DNA from: Tetraselmis striata
Lineage: Eukaryota; Chlorophyta; Chlorodendrophyceae; Chlorodendrales; Chlorodendraceae
Length of the DNA stretch: 64,000 nt
NCBI GenBank assembly: GCA_006384855.1
Contig: VCJN01002189.1
Coordinates: 18,487 to 82,486, forward strand
Reading direction: 5' to 3'
Shown piece by piece: positions 1 through 12,500 of the stretch (the stretch's first letter is position 1; the number at the start of each line of letters is the position of its first letter). The translations under genes were made by a program, and so were the position numbers. The notes beneath the pieces were generated by a model, which saw nothing but the letters and a program-made list of their open reading frames with translations, made no database searches and was not told where the DNA came from.

Positions 1-97
1 AGCATTATGTCATCAGAGGCGTGAAGTGGGTAGCACAGACACTGTTTTCATTCTCACTGACAGCGGCAGTGTTATAACAAGGCATGGAGTGAGGGTA

Positions 98-118
98 GGG
101 GGGGGGGGGGGGGGGGGG
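98..118. repeat. Poly-G tract (21 G)
   Basis: An uninterrupted G run on the + strand. On the coding strand it is a C run lying just after a candidate donor (CACAG|GTGCC, exon end 124), so it sits inside an intron. Confidence 0.9.
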
Positions 119-123
119 CACCT

Positions 124-1447
124 GTGGGGGACAACGTGCCTTGCAGCATGATGCGGCAGCACCTCCCAGCCGTCCGCCTCCGCAAGGCTGCTGCTGGCCT
201 GCCGGGGCGCCGCCACCACGGTTGCCAGCCGGCCGGCGTAGCCCATGGGGGGCACCGCCCCGCTGCCCTCAGTGCCAGTGCGCCCGGTGATGCTGCGATC
301 CACCTCGGGCCCAGCGGAGGCCGGCACGTGCGGGAGGCCCGCGCCGCTGAGGTGCTCAACTAGCGTGGTCTCGCCGCCAGCGGCGACGTCCGCCGCACTG
401 CCGCGGAGCAGCAGCAGGGTGACCTCCAGCCCCTGTGGCACCGGGATTCGCAAGTGGGTCAGTCGGTGGTGTGTATGTGTTTCTGTTTTGGTGTCTTGGT
501 GCAGGGTGGGGGGACCTGCGGGGTGCTGCAGTAGATACCCTTTCATCAAGGCTGGCACTCAAGAGCTACCCCGCCCCGGCAAAAAGACTCACAATACAAT
601 TATCATGTACCCGTGCCTTTGATGGTCTTCTTAGAACCCCGAAATTGAGAATCTTCCTTGGTGTATCCCAGTTAAGACTTGGAACATGTCACGCGCGACT
701 ATTTAAGCCTGCTGTAAAAACACTCCAAAGCGTGATACGCCTCATGCTAGTCTTTCCAGTCGCGTGATGCGGGCGCACCTGCGCGCTCATTGCGGCCGCC
801 AGGGCCACCGCCTCGCCACATGCGCCGCCTGCGCCGGCGATGACGTAGGGCCCCGCCGGCTGCAGAGCGCGCAGCGCCGCCACCTGGCGTCCCGCGGCGC
901 CCCCCGCGCCGCCGGCCACCTCCGCCGACAGCGCCAGCTGCCCAGCTGGGTGCTGCACGCCACGCCGGTCGCGCCGCAGCGCTGGCAGAGCCATTGCCGG
1001 CGCGCCCAGCTCGCGGCACAGCTCCGCCAGGCCGGGCGGTAGCGATCCGCCAGGCTCACGGGCCCACCATACCGGCAGCGCCATCGGTGGCGCGCCAGCC
1101 AGGCCTGGCGGCACTGGCAGCGGCAGCTCTGCGCGTGGGGCCAGTCCGGTGCGTGCTGCGCGCCCCTGACGCCCCCCGCGGTGCAGCTGCCGCAGCGCCA
1201 TCGCGGCCCAGCCAAAGAGCCTGGGGCGGGGCGCGGGCGTCGGGCTGGGCGGTGCCAGGGAGGCCGGACCGCCGCCCGGGCCGGAGCCCGCCGCCAGCCG
1301 ATTGAGCGGGAGCACCTTGCGGCTGGACAGCATGCGCGGCGCGGGCGACAGCGCGGTGTCCTGCAGGATGCCGCCTTGCCGGCCGCGCGCCAGCAGGTTC
1401 GAGCGCGCCGCAAGCGACCTGCGCATGGGGCCGCGCGAGCGGCCTCT
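124..1447 (-). CDS. Third alpha/beta-hydrolase (thioesterase-like) segment, nucleophile Ser replaced by Gly
   Basis: Two exons are supported. The first (about 1,447-790) ends at MSAQ|gtgcgc. It contains a beta-strand/helix start ([13 protein letters not shown]), a helix ([11 protein letters not shown]) and the typical thioesterase stretch [14 protein letters not shown], followed by [12 protein letters not shown] where families have GHSxGG. The expected serine is therefore glycine. The second exon (about 457-124) continues with [12 protein letters not shown] and a hydrophilic tail and ends at a donor, so the protein continues beyond 124. An ATG at 1,561 could start a separate gene. However, the 100 bases before 1,447 are pyrimidine-rich, like an acceptor region, so I favour an internal exon. 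The family call rests on the [10 protein letters not shown] context. Catalysis is unlikely without the nucleophile. It may be structural, or a decayed duplicate. Confidence 0.55.
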
Positions 1448-4400
1448 CAGCGGCAGGCAGCCGCAGGGACACAAGGATCCGCGCGGAAGACGGAGATGTG
1501 GGAGTGGGGAAGCGAAGAACAAGGGCTGGGGAAGGCCAGGCCGGTTCTTTGTGCCTGCCATGATCTCTGGCGCATGGTAGGTGTACTCAACGCTGTACTC
1601 AACTGACGCAATATCATCTAGAGAAATGCAATGAGCAGCCCGCAGGGATCATGCTCCTTCATGATCATTGTAGGTTTGTGCCCAACAATAACCTCTTAAG
1701 CAGTACCTAAATTTGCATGTTCGGCCGGCATCAGCACAACCAAAGCGGGCGATGAGTAGCTTTGAGTAGCCCTCCTGGTACCGAGACACACTGCACCATG
1801 CACAAGGATGTCGGCAGACACAAACAAGCAAGAGCAGCCTGAAAGTTCATATATCAAATGAGCGATACCCGTTTACCGTGCTTACGGCACCCATACTCAA
1901 CTCCAACTGCGGTGGTGTGCCTGTGAGTTAGCCACCTCGCGCTGGCAAGGCGGTGCTGCACATGTCAGGCTGAAGCACCTTCACACTTAAAAAACAATAC
2001 CCGGCGGTTACGCCTTAGCGTCGTGAGAATCTCTATTGGCGTGTCTGAGAGGCCTATTGGAGGATTATTTTAGAGAATTACGCTCAAGCTAAATCAACCG
2101 GCATTTATCTATGTGATACTTATCCTGTACTACTGGCAGCATGTTTATTCAGTGTGTGGGTGTTTCCTTAAGTTGGCCCTAAAGCACATGCATACGCTCT
2201 GCCTCTATCTGCCGCTCGCTCTGTGGAGAAGAGGTAGGTGGATCGATAGATATTGCAGCCACTCAGAGGCAGGAGGTAGGAGGCGCACCTTTTCACGCAT
2301 GTCAGCAGCTTGGGCACGAGCTCGTCAAAGAAGGCTGCAGCCGCGCTGAGCTGCTGGCGACGCAGCCCTCCGTAGCCGAGTGCTGCAGCACTGATCTTCA
2401 GGGTCGCCTGCGCACCCATACAGGGGGAAGTGGGGCGAGGGGACCGGGGGGGGGGGGGGGGGGGGGGGGAGCTCAGTCCTAGTTTCAGGTTCTGGCATTT
2501 TGGGCTTGCCAGGCGCACAGCGCACGCATGGGCGACGGCGAACCTGCAGCGATGGCCCCCGCATGACTTCAGGTACGAAGTGGCCCACATGCGGCACCCC
2601 ATGTTGCGGCGCACTCCGCGCCACGTCGTCCAGCCGGAGGCATGCCACAACTCCGCGGAAGGCGCTCTGCAGGGGGAGAGCGGAGGAAAGGGAGGGGAGT
2701 GGGGGTCAGAAACAGGCTGGAGAGGCTTTAAGAAGAAGCACTTACAAATAAGCAGTTACCGCAGCGGCAGCGGCACGGCGGCAGATGCCTCACCTGGCCG
2801 GGCACGTCCGCTGGCACCTGCTTGGAGACGTCCAGCAGCAGCTCGCTGTCCAGCAGCGAGCCGTGCATCTGTTCCATCCACACAAACTCCGGCAGCCCGT
2901 CTGGCTGGAAGCTGCCCACAAAGGCCAGCTGCTCTGTCAGGTCATCGTACAGCCGCACGTCCGCCAGCAGTTCCGAGAAGCTGGGGAGGAGCGGCGTGCC
3001 CATGCTACGCAAGAACCGGTGCACCGCCATCCACTGCAGCTTGTCTCGCTCCGCGCGGCAGCCTTCCCAGGCGCCGCCTGCTGCGCCCGCTAGCTCCTGC
3101 TCGCTGAACATCTCACGCGCTGTCGCCATGTCGCCGCCCGCCGCCACCCATAGCTTGGCGTGCCACTGTCGCGCAGTGGCGCCGTCGCCCTCCGGGGCCA
3201 TGCCATCCAGGAACTCCAGGAAGGTCTGCCCTTCCGCCTTCAGCGCGGCGCACTTGTTGCGGAAGACATCAAGGACTCGCCCCGCAATGGCCTGGTCGCC
3301 CAGCGCATGCTTCGCCTGCGCGGCCTGCGCGAGATGGGATGGCAGATACAGGGCGGAGGATGAGGATGAGGAGGACGGGGATGCAGATGGGGGGACGGGG
3401 TAAGTGTGCTGTGGGCACAGGCAGGCACGCAACCAGTCAGGGCGCCATGGGGGGTGCGCCAAGGGCAGTGGCGGGAAAGCGAGGGGTACAGGGGGTCAGG
3501 CAGCCAGCCACGCACCACCATGGGCCAGAGCCTGAACCAGGGCTCGCCGGCATCGCCAGCCAGCACGCAGTCCAGGGGCTCCGGCAGCAGCACGAGCGGC
3601 GGCACTGCGGGATCCCCATAGGCCGCTCTCATCTGCAGGGCTGTCTGGTACGCCAGCAGACCGCCCACTCCAGTGCCTGTGGTGCAGCAGGGGGTCAAAA
3701 GGGGGAGGGGGTTAAGTGTCCAAGCCTTGCTGGGCTGCTCGCCAGGAGGGGGACGACATGGGTTGATGGACTGGCATGGAAGGGTATGGGTGGTGCGTTC
3801 GTAAAGGCAAGTGGGCAGAGCGAGCAGCGGCCTTGCCTAGGAGCACAAACTGCCCTTCCTCGCCAAACTCTGTGGCCAGCGCCTGGCAGTACAGGTCCGC
3901 AAGGTTTTCCAGGCTGCCATGCTTGTCGGCTTGCCACTCTGGCAGCCGCAGGAGGAAAGCGCCAGCATTGGTGAGCACGCATGCACCATCGGCCCAGAGG
4001 TCAAAGTAGGGCGTGGTGGCTATCGCACCGTTTTTCATGCGCGCTGCCTCGGCCGGCAGGTCCATTGCATAGACGCCACGGCTCCTGATGTTGGCGCCGA
4101 TCTCGCGCAGGCCAGGTGGCACATGGCCCGTCCCGTCGTGCAGCAGCACCAGCGGCGGCACCTGCGGCTGATGGCGGCACCGCTCTGTGCCGGTTAGTAC
4201 CAATGGACCGAGACTGCGCTTGGCCGGCGCAGTGAAATGCGCTGTCTGTACATCGGGAGAACGGAGCGGCGCACCTTGTCTTTGCACAGCCGCCAGTTGA
4301 GGACTTCAATAGAGGGCCCGTTGGCGCCCAGGGGCTGGGACACCTTGCGGACCCCATCACCCGGGATGGCGCTGGGGAGACTCCCCTGTGCCAATGCCAC

Positions 4401-6127
4401 AATGTGTCAGACAATGGAAGCCCATTGCTGACAGGTCGCCTCAGAGAGTCGAAACATGGATGAGATGGGAGGGGATGGATGGGGTTGGGTTGGGGTTGTC
4501 CAGCAGCGCGGCAAGGCAAGTAAAGGGCTGGGGCACCTGCAGCGTGCGCAAGCGCTCAAAGTAAGGCACGCCGCAATCCTCCATGAATGTAAACGCAGAG
4601 GCCGCCTCCTTGAGCACCATGTTGTTACGGGCAATCACTCCAGGCTGCACAGCCACGTCTGTGCCGATGCCGCACGGTGCCAGCCGGATTTTCAGCGCCT
4701 CCATCATCACCTCCATCTCCTCCTCGTCCTGGCCGGCCACCGCCATGCCACACAGGCTTGGATTCAGCAAAGTATGCACATCAGATCCCGTGGAACATCA
4801 GATCCCGTGGAACCCTGAGATGCTGAGCGCCGTCGTGTCAGCTCAACCACCCTGCCGGCCCGAGAATACACGGCTGAGAACATCCCTCCTGGCTTTCCTG
4901 TCCGAGGGCCTCAAGCCTGGTGTGGCGCTTTTGCACACCGGTGGGCGGAGGGGGACAAGGAGTGGGCATTGGGTGCAAGGGATGCCGCAGCACCACAAGA
5001 GCTGCCTGTACCTGGCCGAGGAGCGTGAAGTGGTTGCCGGGGACGTCAATGATCTCCACCGTGCTGCAGTGCTGCGTCCATATGGTCCCGTGCTCGTTGT
5101 GGTTGCTGCGGGCGGGGCAGCAAGGCGCAGGTTCAGTCACTGCTTTCGTGCTGTATACGCAGCGCGGAGGGCCTCCCCACTAACCCGTGACATACCTGTC
5201 CATAAAGGTGCCCAGTGCGCCAGCGGTCATGGCGCGGAAGTACAGAGTCGTGGTCTCCTCAGTCAGGCGCGAGGAGTACACGTGATGCCGCACATCGTCA
5301 TCCCCAACGCCTGTTGTGCGCATGATTTATGTTAACGAACAAGCTGACCGCATGGTTGCTTGAATGAGCCGCATGACCGGCAAGGGGGAGGTGGATGTTC
5401 ACCGAATTTGTTGGCGGACGCCCACTGTCCAATGAAGTCCTTGATCTCAGCCATCTGCAGCTCCTCGCCAGAGAGCTTGCTCCACCAGTCGCGGAAGAAA
5501 TTGAAGCGCTCCTCCTTGCTCATGCGCCGCCACTTGGGGGTGTCCTTAATGGCCATGTTCCTGGGGCCCAGCCCTAGCATCTCGCATCCAAGGGTGCCCA
5601 GGCCATCCTCAATTCTGTGGGTGAGGGCAGACACGCATGATTGTCAGCGGAATGCAAATCACGCTGCCGAACATTACAAACAGAATGCATGCCAACCGGC
5701 TGCACGGGTGCGTAGGGTGCGCACGTGGCCAGGAGGTCGTCGTCATTCAGCGGGTCCTCAGAGATGGGTGTGACTTGGCAAGGCAGCGGCGAGTCAAATA
5801 TCATCATGAGGCCCATTTTCAGCCCGCGTGCTTGAGCCTGCCCCCAACCACAAGCAGCAGCAGCCACACTGTCAGGCACCTGGGCATGGCGCCGTGCATA
5901 CCCATGCTAACCAGAAGCACACAGGAGCTAGGCAGGGCTGTGAGCAGCTGCCCAGTGCGGCAATCCCTTGGCTTACCTGCAGGGCCACCTCCATGCTGGT
6001 CATGCCGCCCAGGCTCTGGCCTGCCAAGATGACAGGGCCGCTGCTGTTGACCGAGAGCATGTCATCTATGTGCATGCTGGCCATGCTCTTCAGGTTGCTG
6101 GGTCCGCCTGCCGTCCCGCCGTACAAA

Positions 6128-6187
<60 letters not shown>

Positions 6188-6551
6188 CATGCTCCAAGTT
6201 CACGCCTGTCTTTCTGCGCAGACAAGGAGCTTCGCCCAGCAGGCAGGGAGAGCAGTGGTTGTGTGGGGGCGTGCTAGGTGCAGTACCGAGTGTGTCATGA
6301 TCCAGGGAGTAAAGTGGGTTGGGCCGCGTCCAGCTGAGGAACTGACGCGCAAAGTTGTAGTACGCGCGCTGACCGCCGACAGCGAGTGGGGCGATGAAGA
6401 AGATGGGCGTGGGGCTTGGCTCTGTCAGCGTGCGGAGCACGGTGTGCCCGTTACCGGTGCCATCGCCCCACTGGAGGTCCGCGCCCTGGGCATCTGCATT
6501 ACCCTGCTGCGCACGTGCCACAGGGCGGAAAGCCATGAGCCCCCCTTACAC

Positions 6552-6599
<48 letters not shown>

Positions 6600-9500
6600 G
6601 AGTGAGAGAGAAGCAAAGAAAATAGCAGGTGTGGCTATGGGAGGGGCACTGCAGGTTGACACCTATCAAGGAAGGATGATGCACTGTCTGTTGGCTTCTG
6701 TCCTTACCTGTGCCGTGTTGCCTGCGTCGTGGATAGCAAGCGCATCATGCGGCATCTGTTGTCCCACAACCAGGGATGTCTGGTCTAATCCGCTTGGCTC
6801 TTTGTCTACCACCTGATGCTTGGCTATCTCGGTGCCTAGGTACGCCGACAAAAGTCGCACCGTTGGGTTTTCATAGAGCAGACTGCTTGGCAGATCGAGC
6901 CCGGTTGTTTCCGACAGAAGATTGCGCAGCTCGATGCCTGCAAGAGCCATCAGTGCTTAGATTTTTGGGGTTTGCACAGACGAGTTGGAGAAGAGATGGC
7001 GCGCAGGCTTATTGAATTAGGCACATGGCAGCAGGCGGTGAGGAGCTTCCCAAGGACATGCACATTCAGGCTGGGGAGGTGATGGCGTCAGGGAACTGGA
7101 CGCAGACAGTAGGATAGCGATGATTGACTTGCAGCTCGGCGCATGTACAGGAGGCAGAAGTACAAGACACAGTGGGGCTCACCTGCGCGGGAGTCCATTC
7201 CCGCCTCGTACAAATTGTCGTCGTCACCAGCGATGACGCCTAGAATACCCTCCACTGTGTCGATGACGACGCTCTCAATGAACGCGGAAAGATCCGTGCT
7301 GGCTGCGGCCTCCAGGATGGCAGTGAGCGCGCTGGGAATGGGCGGCTCCGCTGCCTGGGACGCCTGCTTGCTACTGCGCTGCAGGAAGTCCTCCGTGTCA
7401 CTGCCCTCCAGCAGCTGATACTCGTCCAGCAGGACGCCACTCATATCCAGCCCGGCGCCAGTCACGGCATGCTGTAAGGCGAAGGCTGCCAGGGGCAGGG
7501 GGCCGACCCTGTGCGGAGCCGGAGTCACCCCCAGCGCCGCCGCCTCGCGCAGAACACCCCACATGCCCTCCAACGGCGGAGTGTGCAACGCCAGCTGCAG
7601 CACGCTGCTCAGCTGCGTCGCAGCCTCCACCTCTCCAGGGCGCACCACGAATCCGACCTCCTCCAGGCTCCTCCAGCCCGCCTCCACCGCTGCAGTAGCC
7701 ACTGGCTCAGGGACGGTGTGCTCCAGCAGCTCTGGCCCGCGAAGGATGCAGGCCGTGCTGGTCGCAGGAGAGGGCGGCAGCAAGGCGATGCCCAGCGTCT
7801 GCCTGGCTCGCGTTACAACCTGGCAGCGCAGATGCTCGCGTGACTTGCTCGAGATGCCCTCAATGCACAGGGCACCGCTGGGCGCGTCCACCAGCGTCTC
7901 GAACGCCGCCGTGTCTTGCTTGGCGCCCACGTGCTGCAGCAGCCGGGTGAGCAACGTGCTGCTGCTCTCCACGTTGCTGCGCTGAGAAGCAGCTGCTACA
8001 GCTGCAGCCGCAGCAGCAACCATCACACCGGGCGGCATTGTGCGCAGGTCACCCTGCTGGCAGCCGCACAGAGCCTCTGCTGTGGCGGGTTGGATGCGCC
8101 AGGAGAAGCGCAGCCTGCCGATGTCTATGTCGGCCTTTACACCCGGCGCCAGCACATAGCTGGTCGCCACCGGCCAGCAAGCTTGCCTTTGAGCCAAAAC
8201 CTCCCTGAAGCGGGGAGCTTGCACGAATGCGCGGTCTGCTGCTCCAACCAGCACATGGGCATTGGTGCCTTGGAGCGCGAACGAGTTGATGCCGCACGCA
8301 AGTGTCGTTGCAGGTGCCTGCCAGGGCGTGGTGGCGCTTCGGGGAAGCAGCGCAGCGCCGTTGAGTGAGCTGACGTGTGGGTTTAGGCTGCGAAGGTGCA
8401 TCAGCGGCGGCAGCTGCCCAGCTTCCAGCAGCCTCGTAACAGCGCTGAGCACTGCGGCGCCAGAAGCTGCCTCCTGGTGTCCGGTTGCCGGCTTGATGGA
8501 GAGTAAGGGGAGCAGGTCTTCCCGAATTGCGCCCTCCAGGAACACATCCCGTACTGCGCCAAACTCAATGACGTCGCCCAGGTTGGAGCCATTGCAGCTG
8601 AGATGGCAGCCCTGCGAGTATGGGCGATCAGCAAGTATGGGCAGGCAATACATCAGGCACGGGGGGCTTGAAAGGCAAGTACATTAGGGGCAGGAGTGGG
8701 GACAGTTCCATTCTGCTGCGTCAAGTATAGTGCAGATAGAGCGTGCGCATCCAACCTATGCAAGTCCATCCCAGGCAGATACATTCCCCAGAACGTCACG
8801 TGGGCATGACTGACCACAATGTGGTGATACCTACTCAAGGGACACAAACTGTCTATGCCTGCGGAGCCGGGCTGGCTATAAGTTGATGAAAAGCCAATGA
8901 GAGGGGATGCCTGAATCGCACCTTTGCAGCCTCCGGGGCTAAGCCTGCACGCCCCAACGCAGCAAGCATCAGGGCTCGCTGTGCGGGGCCATATGGCGCG
9001 GTGAGGGAGCTGGAGGCGCCGTCATTATTGACTGCATGCGCCAGGAGGAGGCCTACGGGCTGGCTGCCAGCGGCGACCGGCGGGTCTGCATATTGGCTCC
9101 ACAGCAAGGCAGCGGCGACATCTTCCCCTCGAGCGTAGCCATCTGTGGAGGCATCCAACACCTTGCAGCGGCCCTCCTCCGACAGAATGCCGCCCAGCTG
9201 CAGCAGGTGTGAAGACTGCGGCACGAGGATGAGCATGGCGCCGGCGGCAAGCGCCCCAGCTGCGCCGCCTGCAGCTATGCATTCTGTAGCCTGGGACAGC
9301 GCCACGAGTGAGGAGCTACAGGCCGTGTCCACGGACACACTCGGCCCCACGAGGTTGAAGGTGAACGACAGACGGCCTGAGGCAACGCTGGCAATGATGC
9401 CTGTGGCGGTGTACGACGATTGTGGCACAGCCAGCGAGGTGCATAGCGAGGAGAAGTCGCCCGCCCCAGGGATGCCGACAAAAACACCAACGTCGAGCGA

Positions 9501-12500
9501 GTCGAGGCCAACATGCAGCCCGGAGGAGGCTAGCACCTGAGCACAGCAGTCGCAAGGCATGTCTCAGTGCTTCATTGGAATCAATTGGATCACGCAAATT
9601 CAGGCCAAATTTCGGTATCGATTGCTTGTGGGAACCCCTCCCCCCCCCCCCCCCCCCTGCCAAGTCTGTCCTTAATATGCACCTGGCCAGCTTGCTCCAG
9701 AAGGAGGCGCTGCATTGGGTCCATTCCCACGGCCTCATACACGCTGATACCAAAGGCGTCAGGGTCAAACTGCTGCACACCATCGATCCAGGCTGCGGCT
9801 GTGCCGGTTAAGCCTGGCTCCCCACCACCGCCCGCGCAGGCAGCCTGGACACCCTCATCCCACCGGCAGACTGGCACCGTCGCCAGGAGGTCACGCCCCG
9901 CAAGCGCAACCTCCCAGCTCTGAACATTTTGGGTGGCCAAGATGAACGCGCCACGGCGGTCCCCGTCCAGCGTGGAGGGCACCAGCGCCATGGAGGCCTG
10001 TATGGGCTTGCTGGCGTGGATGCCGGCGATGTGGTCGCTGAGTGCCCGGACAGTGGGGTAGTCAAACACAACCACCGCAGGAAGCTCACGCCCTGCAAGG
10101 GTTTGGAGCCTGTTGCGCAGCTCCACGCTTCCAATGGAATCCAGTCCCAGCTTGGCTAGGCTCTCATCAGGGTTCACATCAAGCTCCAACACCGATGTCA
10201 CCTCATCCATTACGGCTGAGAATATTCCTTCAAGATTGACGCCACTGGCGTCAGGAGCGGCATCTGCTTCCGTGACTGCAGCACCCGCTGTCCCGGCTCC
10301 TCCCACGGGCCGCACCGTGCCAAGTGGTCTGAGTTGCGCAGCCTCCACAGTGGCCTTGATGGAGGGACCCGTCCAGGCGGCGGAGTGACTTCGTGGCGTC
10401 GTCAGTGGAGCAGCTTGCCAAGTAAGTCGTGACCGTGGGCGGCAGTGAAGGCAATGCTACCGCTGCTGCTGTGGAGACGCCCGCCATACTGGCACTTTCA
10501 GGGGGCACTCTCGTTGAGAGCCAATGCTGCAGGCCCGCCTCCACCCTGCCTGCCCCAAAGAGCACACCAGGGCTGCTCCAGTCGTGCCAAATGCAGCTCA
10601 CCCTGGCAAAGGAAGCTTGCGCCCTGACCTGCTGATGCTTGTTGCCCGATGCATAGGCACATCAAGGGCACGACCCCAGCGCCTGTGTGGCTCGATGGAC
10701 TTGACCTGCGCTGGACCGTCTGCTTGGCTTGAGATGAGAGGAGAGCAAACTCTAGAGCTGACAGCTCTCCGGTCGTCTCACTCCCATCGACTGGGGTGGA
10801 TAAGAGGCAACCGGCCGTTGCAGTGCCCTTTTGCAACTGCACCCGCACATACAGTGTCCCATCTCTCGCTGGCTGCACGTCGCGGTGCACAGCCAGCTCT
10901 GACAGCCAGGAGGCCGTGCTGTCATCCTGAGACTGGCTGAGCAGGTCTGTTGCACATGCCGCAGCCTCCAGCCAGGCGCCAAGTGATACCACCTGTTCCC
11001 CAGCCCTGCGCAAGGACCATATCCCCGAGGATACGGATGGCGAGCCCATGTATCCATGCATCAGCACTGTGCTTGGGACCTGGATCTTGGCTCTGGAGAT
11101 GGTAAAGCGTGGGTAGGCACTCTTCGCCCAGAGTCGGGTCTTAATGTATGTGGCTCCAGACGCAGGCTCAGCCACAGGACATGAGGTCGGACCTCGACTC
11201 ACAACACTGTGCACGTTGCTGCCTTGGTAAGCAAAACTGCTGACTCCCCCAGGGGCAGCCATGGCTTGGCTGCCAGTGGCACGCGGCACGAACGTGCTGG
11301 CTTGCTTGTCACTGGGAGAGCTCATTGCCAGCATAAGGCGCAGGTGCGGGTTCACTGAGCGCAGGTGCAGCATCGGCCGGAGGCTCTGCTGCACCAGGTC
11401 CTGAGTGAGGTAGAGGAAACCAAGCAGGCCGGCGGCGGGCTCCGAATGTCCGACAGCCGACTTGCAGCCCTGGAGGCTGCACGGCGCATCGCGACTGGCG
11501 CCTTCAACGACAGCTGTAAGAGCTCCTACCTCGATTGGGTCACCTGTTGCGGACCAACTCGTACAAGTGAGACTCATAGGAGGTAGGTCACTGAATATTG
11601 CAAAACATGTCAGAGATAAGAGCATGGTGAAGGCAATAATGAAAGAGAGTATGGGCAGGGGGGGTTGGAGGGGTGAAGCGGGGGCATTCACCCAGAGATG
11701 TGCCTGTGAGATGCCCTTGGTACATCTCCATATCAATAGTCCGAAGGCCGGCAGCGGACCAGGCAGCATGCATGACGGCTTTTTGGGACGGTCCGTGCGG
11801 TGAGGTGAGGCTGCTTGATCTGCCGTCCTGGTTGATTGCTGAGCCAGCGATGAGCGCGTGCACGGATTCCCCGCCACCCGTGAGTGCCACCATCACGCCC
11901 ACAAAGGTCTCGCCCCTCACATACCTGGGTAAGCAACAAAGAAAATGATCCCTTAGGGAAAAAGAATATTAATAGACTAGGTCGCGGGTAATGTGGGCAG
12001 TCAGGAGGCTCTCACCCATCTGCTGTTGCATCGATAGCGGCGCATCTTCCTCGTGGTGACAGCATGTTGGCTGCCGCCAGGATCTGCAGGACACCGGGTT
12101 TGAGGATGACATTGCAACCCAGACCAAGGGCAGTGTTGCACTCTCCACTCCTCAGCTGCACTTCCGCAAAGTGCACGCCGATCAGGGAGGAGCTGCATGC
12201 AGTATCCATGCTGACGCAGGGCCCGTTGGCCCCTAGCGTGAAACTCAGTCGCCCGGCAGCAGCTGACGAGGTGGAGCCTGTGGCATAATACGCGGAAACA
12301 GGCAGGTTGGCCTCCTCAACAACGCGGGTGTACTCGGGAGGATACAGGCCCACGTAGACACCAGTCCCTGTTCGTGCAGCTGCTGGGCTTGTATACTCCT
12401 TTGCTGAAATTTGCTGCTGCATGAGCTCTGTGCCAAGCTCAAGCAGTACACGCTGCTGCGGGTCCATGACCAGCGCCTCGTTTTTGGACATGCCATACGC

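Noticed and set aside
6001..6025. GQSLGG as a possible acyltransferase GHSxG motif
   Set aside because: The surrounding strands, the lid exons and the C-terminal GNHF histidine fit a thioesterase. No AT substrate motif is nearby.
10388..10507. Stop codon at 10,498 as the end of the PKS reading
   Set aside because: A donor (GTGCCC) just before it and an acceptor near 10,388 join in frame to a good ACP, so this is an intron.
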